This document shows positions 1 through 6,286 of a DNA stretch of 6,286 nucleotides, piece by piece. Under the pieces are notes generated by a model. It searched no databases and was not told the DNA's origin. It saw only the letters and a list, made by a program, of their open reading frames with translations. Both the position numbers and the translations under genes were made by a program. Position 1 is the first letter of the stretch. Each line of letters starts with the position of its first letter. This DNA is from Hydrogenothermaceae bacterium (lineage in GTDB: Bacteria; Aquificota; Aquificia; Aquificales; Hydrogenothermaceae), in the NCBI GenBank assembly GCA_026984355.1, contig JALSSG010000263.1, forward strand, positions 1-6,286. Direction: 5' to 3'.

Positions 1-1553
1 ACTAGATTTTCTTCTGGTGTACCTGCTACTTTTTTTAAAATTTGCTGTATAAAGTGGGGTGTTATTTTTTCAGGGTATGAAACTTCATAACCTAAACCGG
101 AAAGAAGGTCTATAAATCTGATAACCTTATCTAAATCTGGTTGTTCATGGGTTCTGTATATGAATGGATATGCTTTTTCTTCCATAAATTTTGCTACCGT
201 TCTGTTGGCAAGTATCATAAACTCCTCTATTATTTGATGTGCCAAATGTCTTTCATATGGGACTACATCATATGGGTCTCCTGTTTCTGTAAATAATATT
301 TTTGACTCTGGAAGGTCAAAATCTATACTTCCTCTTTTTTCTCTTTCTTTTAAAAGTATTCTTGTAAGCTCTTCCATATGTCTTAAAGGTTGTACTACAA
401 AAGGAAATTTTTCTTCAAGTTCTGGGTCTCCATGTATTATTCTAAGTGCCTGGTCATAGGTTAGCCTTGCTTTACTTTCTATAACACTCTCATATATATC
501 AAAATCTATAACCTCTCCAGAAGGATTTACCAGCATTTCACAGGTAAAGGCATATTTTTTTTCATTAGGTCTTAAACTACAAAGGTTTGCTGATAGTTTT
601 TCTGGTAGCATATGAAGAGCTCTTTCAGGAAGATAGTAAGTATTTCCTCTTTTAAAGGCTTCCTTATCTATTGCTGAACCTTCTTTTACATAAAAAGATA
701 CATCTGCAATATGTACAAATAATCTGTAATTTTCTCCTTCTTTTTCTATAGCTACTGCATCATCAAAATCTCTGGCACTTTCAGGGTCTATTGTAAAACA
801 TATCTGTTTTGTAAGGTCTTTTCTATTTTTTGTTATCCTTACTACAGGATAAAGTTTTTCTGCTTCTTCAAGAGCTTCTTTTGAGTGTTCTAATGGGAGA
901 TTGTATTTTCTTGCTACGATTTCTGCTACAGTAAGAGTATTTTTTGTCTTTCCAAGAACTTTTATGATTTTTCCTTTTGCTTCTGGTTTTCCTTTTTCTG
1001 GGTATTCTGTAAGCTCAACGACTACATAATATCCTACTTTAGCTTTTGTATTTTTTACGTTTCTTTTTGATACGCTTACTCTATGTGGGATAGGCATATC
1101 AGCTAATAAAACATAAAATCCCTTTTTACCTTTTTTTAAAATTCCAACTGCTGATTTTAGAGCTCTTTCTACAACTTTTATAATTTTTGCTTCATCTTTT
1201 TTCTTTCTTTTGATAGGTTTAGCAAGAACAATATCTCCATCAAAGAGATATCTCATCTCAGGAGGAGGGATAAATAGGTCTTCTATATCTTCCCCAACTA
1301 TTAAAAACCCATATCCACTAGGATGAGATTCAACTTTTCCTTTTAGTAATCCTTGTTCTTCTTCTAACTCTGCCAGTACATACTTACCTTTTACATACTT
1401 TATTAATCCTTTTTTTATAAGACGTTTTAGAAGTTTTCTAAGAGCTTTTTTATCAGATTTAGGTACTCCCAGCTTACGCATAAGCATTTTAAAGTAAGCT
1501 GGTTTCCCTCTTCTTCTTAGAAAGTCAATAACATCTTTTTCTGTTATAGTCAT
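1..1553 (-). CDS. rnr: Ribonuclease R (RNase II/RNB family 3'-5' exoribonuclease), 3' end cut off by window edge
   Basis: This is a processive 3'-5' hydrolytic exoribonuclease that degrades structured RNA in the cytoplasm and takes part in mRNA decay and RNA quality control. The window holds 517 codons from the ATG at 1553; the reading frame is open to the left edge. Visible parts in order: an N-terminal winged-helix-like segment (about residues 1-60, starting MTITEKDVIDFLRRRGKPAY), a first cold-shock OB domain with SGYGFLI near 79-85, a second OB region (about 135-200), then the RNB catalytic domain from about 240. The RNB signature is intact: DPESARDFDDA at 256-266 gives the metal-binding Asp256, Asp262, Asp264 and Asp265 (Asp264 matches E. 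coli Asp280), followed by HIADV (281-285) and MLPEKLSANLCSLRP. The missing part should be the end of RNB plus a C-terminal S1 domain, roughly 200 residues. The N-terminal helix-turn-helix and paired OB domains favour RNase R over RNase II. The start abuts the stop of the upstream OMP gene, suggesting translational coupling. Confidence 0.95.
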   Translation of the reverse strand, partial: MTITEKDVIDFLRRRGKPAYFKMLMRKLGVPKSDKKALRKLLKRLIKKGLIKYVKGKYVLAELEEEQGLLKGKVESHPSGYGFLIVGEDIEDLFIPPPEMRYLFDGDIVLAKPIKRKKKDEAKIIKVVERALKSAVGILKKGKKGFYVLLADMPIPHRVSVSKRNVKNTKAKVGYYVVVELTEYPEKGKPEAKGKIIKVLGKTKNTLTVAEIVARKYNLPLEHSKEALEEAEKLYPVVRITKNRKDLTKQICFTIDPESARDFDDAVAIEKEGENYRLFVHIADVSFYVKEGSAIDKEAFKRGNTYYLPERALHMLPEKLSANLCSLRPNEKKYAFTCEMLVNPSGEVIDFDIYESVIESKARLTYDQALRIIHGDPELEEKFPFVVQPLRHMEELTRILLKEREKRGSIDFDLPESKILFTETGDPYDVVPYERHLAHQIIEEFMILANRTVAKFMEEKAYPFIYRTHEQPDLDKVIRFIDLLSGLGYEVSYPEKITPHFIQQILKKVAGTPEENL

Positions 1554-2348
1554 TTAAAATTCTAATCCTACTTCTCCTACAAACCCCTTAAATTTCATAT
1601 CAGCGTTAAATTTTTTATCATTTACATCTAAATCATTAACTTTTATTCTGAAGTATTTATATCCTACACCAGCAAATAAGCCTCCTACAAGAGGAACTCC
1701 AAGAATTTTAACTTTACCGAGTAATTTCAGGTCTGTAATTGAATGTCCATTATATCCTATCCATTTTCCTTCAATATCAAAATCAACATCAGAAATTTTT
1801 GGTATTAAAGGTATTCTAATGTCTGCTCCTAGATAAATCATAGGTATAGGTAGGGTTATATCAGCTTTTTCTGTTGTATCACTAGGTATATCTGTTATTT
1901 GTGCATAACCATCAAGATACTTAACAGATAAACCAAATCTTGGCTTTACAAAAGGAACAGGTAATTTGTAATAAAAAGATACATCATACTGGTCAAATTT
2001 TAGGTCAGTTTCAACAGTAGTAGGAAGGGAAAAGTTTAAATCACCAAATTTTAGTCCTGTTGTAATATTACCTCTTCCAGTAAACTGGAAAGGGAAGTAT
2101 TCTACTTTTAAGGCTGGCAATACTGGTAAATCAACAATACCGTATATATAAACTTTTTTGGAGTTTCCTAAATTAAGGTCATCCTTTAAATCCAAAGTTG
2201 TTGCAGTATCTGGGTCACCGTATTTTAAATAACCTGATGGTGATAAACTGTTATAACCAATAGCAAGTACTGCATCTACTGCTGGAACAGCCATAGCACT
2301 GGAGATTATAGTAAATGTAAACATTGATGATAAAACTAATTTTTTCAT
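1554..2348 (-). CDS. Outer-membrane beta-barrel protein, TIGR04219-like (OMP-A)
   Basis: This is a predicted small outer-membrane beta-barrel of 264 residues; its substrate or role is unknown. Residues 1-20 are a classic signal peptide (Lys-Lys start, hydrophobic core, SSAMA) with probable cleavage after Ala20. The mature part has alternating polar/hydrophobic strands, no cysteine, and ends in GLEF: a C-terminal Phe is the usual BAM-recognition signature. The acidic turn LDLKDDLNLG (52-61), the LPVLPALKVE segment (74-83), the DVSFYYKLPVP strand (122-132) followed by KYLDG (143-147), and GYNGHSITDLK (198-208) recall the small OMP family modelled as TIGR04219 (OMP_w_GlyGly). That assignment is from memory of the pattern, so it is moderate. 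It is the last and most family-typical of three tandem paralogues; the gap to the preceding OMP-B is 16 bp and the next gene, rnr, starts on the base after its stop. The ATG at 2348 is supported by a G-rich ribosome binding site 7 bases upstream. Confidence 0.85.
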   Translation of the reverse strand: MKKLVLSSMFTFTIISSAMAVPAVDAVLAIGYNSLSPSGYLKYGDPDTATTLDLKDDLNLGNSKKVYIYGIVDLPVLPALKVEYFPFQFTGRGNITTGLKFGDLNFSLPTTVETDLKFDQYDVSFYYKLPVPFVKPRFGLSVKYLDGYAQITDIPSDTTEKADITLPIPMIYLGADIRIPLIPKISDVDFDIEGKWIGYNGHSITDLKLLGKVKILGVPLVGGLFAGVGYKYFRIKVNDLDVNDKKFNADMKFKGFVGEVGLEF

Positions 2349-2363
2349 TTTAAAACCCCCTTT
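2349..2363 (-). promoter_or_regulatory. Ribosome binding site of OMP-A
   Basis: Read on the minus strand, AAAGGGGG (2356-2363) lies 7 bases before the ATG at 2348. Five consecutive G can pair with the anti-Shine-Dalgarno sequence with one G-U wobble. It fills almost all of the 16-bp gap after OMP-B, leaving no room for a separate promoter or terminator here. Confidence 0.65.
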
Positions 2364-2364
2364 A

Positions 2365-3156
2365 TTAAAATTCTAATCCTAATTCCATATATGTTCCTTC
2401 CCATTCAATATCCATACTTGGGTCTGCTTTTTTACCTGATGGAAGTTTTTTTAAAACTAAATGCCAGTATCTATATCCTAATCCTGCATAGATTATACCA
2501 ATTTCTTTAAGAGTTGTTAATTTTAATTTTCCCATAGCTTTTAGGTCTAAAAAATAGGAATCATAAAAAGCTATTCCTCTAAGTTCAAAGTCAGCTGCAA
2601 TATCAAACAAAAATGGTATAAATGGAATATTTACTTCATTACCAACATACAAAAGAGGTATAAGGGTTTTTACATCTTTTTTTTCTTCTTCGTCAAATCT
2701 TTCAGCTTTTGCATATAGATAGCCTTCTATAAACTTTATCGCAAATCCAATTTTAGGGTTTATATATGGAAAATCTAAGTCGTAATATACGATAAAATCA
2801 CTATTTTTATCAAAAACTACTCTTGAGGTTACTTTATCATATGCACTAAATTTTATACCAAATATTCCAGTATCTACTGGTATTTTAACTACATTTTTAC
2901 CTTTATGTTCAAAAGGTAAAGATTCATATTTAAAATTAGGTAGTATAGGAAGACCAATATCTATATAAAAATGTCTTCTTTTTGTACCTTTTAATCCAAA
3001 TGTTCCATCAAGAGTATATTTTTTATCATCTGTTTTAAAATAACCTGTGATATCCATTTTTGGTGTAGAAAAACCTGCTTTAAAATGAAAAAAAGGTCTG
3101 GCATAAGCATATGTTAAAGTTGCTAATAAAATAATAAAAATCCCTGTTCTTCTCAC
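2365..3156 (-). CDS. Outer-membrane beta-barrel protein, diverged paralogue (OMP-B)
   Basis: This is a predicted outer-membrane beta-barrel of 263 residues whose function I do not recognise. It is clearly homologous to its two neighbours: the IDIGLPILPNFKYE segment (65-78), the strand FIVYYDLDFPYINPKIGFAIKF (121-142), the GIAFYDSYFLDLKAMGKLKL segment (194-213), and the ending MELGLEF align with OMP-A and OMP-C. Residues 1-19 form a signal peptide, cleavage probably after AYA (17-19). There is no cysteine. It lacks the acidic DDLNLG turn of OMP-A and instead has a basic GLKGTKRRH stretch (54-62). The segment GYRYWHLVLKKLPSGKKADP (227-246) is shared almost intact with OMP-C but not with OMP-A. 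The start is GTG at 3156; it is chosen because it gives a complete signal peptide and has a well-placed AAGGAA upstream, while the first internal ATG (residue 34) would remove the signal peptide. The gap to OMP-C is 14 bp. Confidence 0.85.
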   Translation of the reverse strand: MRRTGIFIILLATLTYAYARPFFHFKAGFSTPKMDITGYFKTDDKKYTLDGTFGLKGTKRRHFYIDIGLPILPNFKYESLPFEHKGKNVVKIPVDTGIFGIKFSAYDKVTSRVVFDKNSDFIVYYDLDFPYINPKIGFAIKFIEGYLYAKAERFDEEEKKDVKTLIPLLYVGNEVNIPFIPFLFDIAADFELRGIAFYDSYFLDLKAMGKLKLTTLKEIGIIYAGLGYRYWHLVLKKLPSGKKADPSMDIEWEGTYMELGLEF

Positions 3157-3168
3157 CTTATATTCCTT
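3157..3168 (-). promoter_or_regulatory. Ribosome binding site deciding the GTG start of OMP-B
   Basis: On the minus strand AAGGAA (3163-3168) stands 6 bases before the GTG at 3156. No ATG lies in frame between this site and residue 34, so the site supports initiation at GTG. Confidence 0.65.
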
Positions 3169-3170
3169 AT

Positions 3171-3983
3171 TTAAAATTCAATACCTACTTCGGTAAAATA
3201 ATCATCCATCTTAATATCCATCTGTGGGTCTGCAAGTTTCCCATTTGGGAGTTTCTTTAGTACCATATGCCAGTATTTATACCCAACTCCCCAATAAACA
3301 GCACCTATATTTCCAAGAGGCAAAAGTTTTAACTTTGCTATAGCTTTAATGTCTGTATACCATGTATTTAAATATGCAAATCCTTTAAAGTCTGTTTCAA
3401 GTCCTAACTTAAATATATACATAAATGGTATCTCTGTTTCAAAACCTAAGTAAAAGGCTCCACCTATAGTGTTTACATCTTTTCTTTCTTCTCTTTTCAG
3501 TTTTATAGCTTTTCCATACATCCATCCTTTTAACCATTTAACTAATATTCCCGGTTTGATTTTTAAGGTTGTAAAGTAAAGAGGAACCTTTATATCATAA
3601 TAAAAAGTTAAATCATAATTTACATGAAAAACTATTTCTGCCTTTACTTTATCATATGCTTCAAAATTTACTCCAAAAATTTCAACACCTTTTGGAAATT
3701 TCATCCATTTTTTTCCATAAACAGCAAAAGGTTGGTTTTCTATTTTAAAGTTTGGTAAAAAAGGAAGTCCTATATCTACATACCAGTGGTCTCTTTCTAT
3801 AGGTTTAAACCCAAAGTGTTTCCTTGCATAAAATTTGTAGTCATACTCACCTACTATAAAATATCCGTCCATATCAAGCTTTGGCTTTGCATATCCTGCT
3901 TTTAGATGCCATGTTACTGCAGAGAATGATTTATCTAATATTCCTATCGTAAGTATTAAAATAAACAAAAAAAATCTCATCAT
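3171..3983 (-). CDS. Outer-membrane beta-barrel protein, diverged paralogue (OMP-C)
   Basis: This is a predicted outer-membrane beta-barrel of 270 residues, the first of the three tandem paralogues to be translated; its function is unknown. The N-terminus has a very hydrophobic signal peptide (RFFLFILILTIGIL), with cleavage likely around Ser21/Ala22. Alternating strands, absence of cysteine and the C-terminal VGIEF fit BAM-dependent insertion. VDIGLPFLPNFKIE (69-82), EAYDKVKAEIVF (108-119), YYDIKVP (128-134) and GYKYWHMVLKKLPNGKLADP (234-253) match OMP-B closely; in the last 39 residues I count 24 identities between the two. It is rich in Lys and aromatic residues: by hand about 38 Lys+Arg against 29 Asp+Glu. 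It overlaps the stop of argD in an ATGA. Two ATG codons follow each other (3983 and 3980); a weak CGGA motif (3988-3991) is 4 bases from the first and 7 from the second, so the second may be the real start (269 residues). Confidence 0.85.
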   Translation of the reverse strand: MMRFFLFILILTIGILDKSFSAVTWHLKAGYAKPKLDMDGYFIVGEYDYKFYARKHFGFKPIERDHWYVDIGLPFLPNFKIENQPFAVYGKKWMKFPKGVEIFGVNFEAYDKVKAEIVFHVNYDLTFYYDIKVPLYFTTLKIKPGILVKWLKGWMYGKAIKLKREERKDVNTIGGAFYLGFETEIPFMYIFKLGLETDFKGFAYLNTWYTDIKAIAKLKLLPLGNIGAVYWGVGYKYWHMVLKKLPNGKLADPQMDIKMDDYFTEVGIEF

Positions 3984-5143
3984 AAAATCCGTTTTAATTT
4001 TTCTAAAGCTTCATCTATGTGATGTTTTTCTATAATAAGTGGAGGTACAAATCTTATTGTATTTTTTCCTGCAGTGATGATTAAAAGACCTTCGTCTAAG
4101 GCTTTTTTAACTATTTCTTTAGCAGAGATGTTTTCAGGAAGTTCAACACCTACCATAAGACCTAACCCTTTAACAGGGAAGTTAAATTCTTTTTTTAGCT
4201 TATCTTTTAGATAATTCCCATTTTCCTCAACTTTTTTTAGGAAATTTTCGTTATTTACAATGTTTAAAACCTCTTTTGCTACGGCAGTTGCAAGATAGTT
4301 TCCACCAAAAGTAGAACCATGTGTTCCTGGTGTAAAGCTTGAGGCTATATCTTCTTTTGCTATTACAGCTCCTATTGGTACACCACCTCCTAAACCTTTT
4401 GCTGTTGTTATTATATCAGGAGATAGGTTAAAGTGTTGATATGAAAAAAGTTTTCCTGTTCTTCCTATCCCTGTTTGAACTTCATCTATTACAAGTAGTA
4501 TCTCTTTTTCTTTGCATATCTGATTTATATCCTGTAAAAATTTTTTATCTGCTACGTTTATTCCTCCTTCTCCCTGTACTATTTCAAGCATGATTGCTGC
4601 TGTTTTTTTATTTATATTTTCTAAAACAGAGCTTATATTATTGAACTGTGCATATCTAAATCCTTCTACAAGAGGCTCAAATCCTTTTTGATACTCTTTA
4701 TTAGGTGTAGCTGATAAAGCTCCAATGGTTCTACCATGAAATCCACCTTTAAAAACGATAATTTCATATCTATCAGGTTGTCCTTTGCTAAAGAAGAATC
4801 TTCTTATAAGTTTTATTGCTGTTTCGTTTGCTTCAGCACCACTATTACAGAAAAAGACTTTATCTCCTGTTGTATTTTCTACTAGTATTTTAGCCAGCTC
4901 TATCTGTGGTTTTATATAAAAAAGATTTGAAACGTGAATGATTTTTTTTGCTTGCTCACATATTGTTTTAGTTATTACAGGATGGTTATATCCAAGGATA
5001 TTAACAGCTATACCTGCCATCATATCAAGGTATTTTTTTCCGTTAGTATCATACAGATAAACACCTTCTCCTCTTTCAAAGATTAAAGGAAGTCTTGCAT
5101 AATTATGCATAAGGTACTTGTTTCCTTCTTCTATCCAGTTCAT
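3980..5143 (-). CDS. argD: Acetylornithine aminotransferase (class III PLP-dependent aminotransferase)
   Basis: The enzyme transfers an amino group between N-acetylornithine and 2-oxoglutarate in cytoplasmic arginine biosynthesis; members of this family often also act on N-succinyl-diaminopimelate in lysine synthesis. The gene is complete at 387 residues, close to the usual 380-410. Class III aminotransferase landmarks are all present: the N-terminal GEGVYLYDTNGKKYLDMMAG (25-44), the phosphate-binding SGAEANE (101-107), GFHGRT (134-139), the cofactor-contacting Asp220 in IDEVQTGIGRTG (219-230), the Schiff-base Lys249 in TTAKGLGGGVPIGAV, HGSTFGGN (275-282), and the substrate-carboxylate region IRFVPPL (363-369). 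These, and the length, point to ArgD rather than ornithine-oxo-acid or 4-aminobutyrate aminotransferase, though sequence alone does not fix the substrate. The start overlaps the lpxB stop by ATGA and the end overlaps the OMP-C start by ATGA, so it is probably co-translated with both neighbours. Confidence 0.93.
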   Translation of the reverse strand: MNWIEEGNKYLMHNYARLPLIFERGEGVYLYDTNGKKYLDMMAGIAVNILGYNHPVITKTICEQAKKIIHVSNLFYIKPQIELAKILVENTTGDKVFFCNSGAEANETAIKLIRRFFFSKGQPDRYEIIVFKGGFHGRTIGALSATPNKEYQKGFEPLVEGFRYAQFNNISSVLENINKKTAAIMLEIVQGEGGINVADKKFLQDINQICKEKEILLVIDEVQTGIGRTGKLFSYQHFNLSPDIITTAKGLGGGVPIGAVIAKEDIASSFTPGTHGSTFGGNYLATAVAKEVLNIVNNENFLKKVEENGNYLKDKLKKEFNFPVKGLGLMVGVELPENISAKEIVKKALDEGLLIITAGKNTIRFVPPLIIEKHHIDEALEKLKRIL

Positions 5144-6286
5144 AACTTAAGCTCCTTTTTTATTATTTGAGCTGTTTTATCTAATGCTCCTTTTTCTCCA
5201 AGTTTATTTTTTACTTTTTCTTTTAGATTTATTTTTGTTTTTATATATAGGTCTTTATCTAACATGTATTTTAAACTCCAGTTTGCTATGTTTACTGGAT
5301 TGCATTCGTCCTGTATAAGTTCTTTTACTATTTCTTCTCCTGCTACTATGTTTGGAAGACTTATATATGGGATTTTAACAAGCATCTTTCCAAGTATATA
5401 TGTAAGTTTGTTTACTTTATAAACAACTACAAATGGATTTGTAAATATTGAAGCTTCAAGGGTTGCTGTTCCAGATGTTATTATTGAAAAGAAAGCATTA
5501 TTCATAGTTTCATAATTTGGATATTTAAATAAAGTGTTATCTACTAATTTTAGTGGCAGTTTAGATGATTTTGTTATTGATTTAACTAGATTTTTGACAT
5601 TTTCAGTAACAGGTAAAACAAAATAAAGGCTTTTATCTACTTTATATATAAGCTCACTTGCTTTTAACATTACTGGAAGTATGTTTTTTATCTCATTTTC
5701 TCTGCTACCAGGGAACAAACCAAATATTTTTTTGTATTCAGGTATCTTTAGTTTTTCTCTAAAACTCTCTTTTGTTTCATACGTTTTGATAATGTCTAAA
5801 ATAGGATGTCCAACATATTCTACTTTAAATTTTTCGTTTTCATATTCTTTGTATATTTGTTTTTCAAATGGCCATATAGCTATTAGTATATCTGTATACT
5901 GAGCTATTATTTTTTTCCTTTTTTCTCCCCATGCCCATACTTGGGGTGCTATGAAGTAAATAGTTTTTATTCCAAGTTTTTTAGCTTCTTTTAGTAATTT
6001 TAGATTAAATCCCGGATAATCTACTACGATAAGCAAATCAACATTATTTTTTAAAGTATCAACTGATTTTTTTAAAACTTTTTTTAGATAAAAATACTTT
6101 GGGATTACCTCTGTAATTCCTACAACAGACATATTTTCAATAGTTTCTATTGCAAAACATCCAGCTTCTCTCATTTTTGGTCCAGCGATACCTATCCATT
6201 CAACTTCAGGTAATTTCTTTATAAGTTCTGCTGCATATGTATCTGCAGATATCTCTCCTACACTTATAAAAACTCTTTTTTTATTT
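5140..6286 (-). CDS. lpxB: Lipid-A-disaccharide synthase, extreme 5' end cut off by window edge
   Basis: This GT19-family glycosyltransferase joins UDP-2,3-diacylglucosamine and 2,3-diacylglucosamine 1-phosphate into lipid A disaccharide at the inner face of the cytoplasmic membrane. An ATG at 6174 is not the real start: the frame stays open for 37 more codons to the right edge and encodes the expected N-terminus, including VFISVGEISAD and IGIAGPKM, as in E. coli LpxB (VAGETSGD, VGVAGPRM). The visible 381 codons nearly equal the E. coli length of about 382, so only a few residues are missing. Numbered from the first full codon: GEISAD (10-15), VDYPGFN (88-94), PQVWAWGEKR (114-123), VGHPILD (158-164), LFPGSRENEI (190-199), TSGTATLEA (270-278), SLPNIVAGEEIVKELIQDE (309-327). 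All main landmarks of the family are kept; GEISAD replaces the commoner GExSGD. It shares a 4-bp overlap with argD. Confidence 0.95.
   Translation of the reverse strand, partial: NKKRVFISVGEISADTYAAELIKKLPEVEWIGIAGPKMREAGCFAIETIENMSVVGITEVIPKYFYLKKVLKKSVDTLKNNVDLLIVVDYPGFNLKLLKEAKKLGIKTIYFIAPQVWAWGEKRKKIIAQYTDILIAIWPFEKQIYKEYENEKFKVEYVGHPILDIIKTYETKESFREKLKIPEYKKIFGLFPGSRENEIKNILPVMLKASELIYKVDKSLYFVLPVTENVKNLVKSITKSSKLPLKLVDNTLFKYPNYETMNNAFFSIITSGTATLEASIFTNPFVVVYKVNKLTYILGKMLVKIPYISLPNIVAGEEIVKELIQDECNPVNIANWSLKYMLDKDLYIKTKINLKEKVKNKLGEKGALDKTAQIIKKELKL
5144..5157 (-). promoter_or_regulatory. Ribosome binding site of argD inside the lpxB 3' end
   Basis: On the minus strand AAGGAG (5152-5157) stands 8 bases before the argD ATG at 5143. 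It lies within the last codons of lpxB, so the two genes are read without an intergenic gap. Confidence 0.75.

Noticed and set aside
1123..1140. Runs of T on the plus strand as terminators
   Set aside because: They are complements of Lys (AAA) codons inside genes and are not preceded by a GC-rich hairpin.
1554..3983. The repeated gene cluster as a CRISPR array, toxin system or mobile element
   Set aside because: There are no short regular repeats with spacers, no transposase or integrase, and no terminal inverted repeats; the repetition is at protein level between three signal-peptide barrel proteins.
3984..5143. argD as a 4-aminobutyrate or ornithine aminotransferase
   Set aside because: The length of 387 residues and the GEGVYLYDTNGKKYLD N-terminus fit ArgD better; the alternative substrates cannot be fully excluded from sequence.
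5681..5902. A 73-codon open frame on the plus strand
   Set aside because: It lies wholly inside lpxB on the opposite strand, is Ser/Phe/Ile-rich as expected from the complement of a Lys/Glu-rich gene, and has no sensible ribosome binding site or family resemblance.
6172..6174. ATG at 6174 as the lpxB start
   Set aside because: The upstream frame is open to the window edge and encodes the conserved LpxB N-terminus (GEISAD, GIAGP), so this Met is internal.

Overview
The window reads as one compact, AT-rich (about one third G+C by eye) bacterial operon transcribed entirely on the minus strand. A lipid A gene (lpxB) and signal-peptide-bearing beta-barrel proteins ending in Phe indicate a Gram-negative, diderm cell. 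The Lys/Glu/Ile-rich proteins, the AGA and ATA codons and the purine-rich coding strand suggest a thermophile. Low-G+C Aquificota such as the Hydrogenothermaceae (Sulfurihydrogenibium/Persephonella type) are my best guess. This is an inference from style, not a database match.

In transcription order (right to left) the layout is: lpxB (lipid-A-disaccharide synthase, start just beyond the right edge); argD (acetylornithine-type aminotransferase); three tandem paralogous outer-membrane beta-barrel proteins, called here OMP-C, OMP-B and OMP-A; then rnr (ribonuclease R, running off the left edge). Junctions are extremely tight: a 4-bp ATGA overlap for lpxB/argD and again for argD/OMP-C, gaps of 14 and 16 bp between the OMP genes, and a stop codon directly abutting the rnr start. 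There is no non-coding stretch longer than 16 bp, and I see no promoter or terminator, so the transcription unit probably extends past both ends.

Functionally, lpxB makes the disaccharide core of lipid A for the outer leaflet of the outer membrane, and the three OMPs would be inserted into that same membrane, so four of six genes concern the outer membrane. argD (arginine, possibly lysine/diaminopimelate synthesis) and rnr (RNA decay and processing) look like housekeeping passengers sharing the transcript. The least-explained part is the three-gene OMP cluster: OMP-A resembles a known family of small outer-membrane proteins (TIGR04219-like, from memory), while OMP-B and OMP-C form a more diverged, Lys- and aromatic-rich pair. 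I see no mobile element, CRISPR array, RNA gene or defence system.
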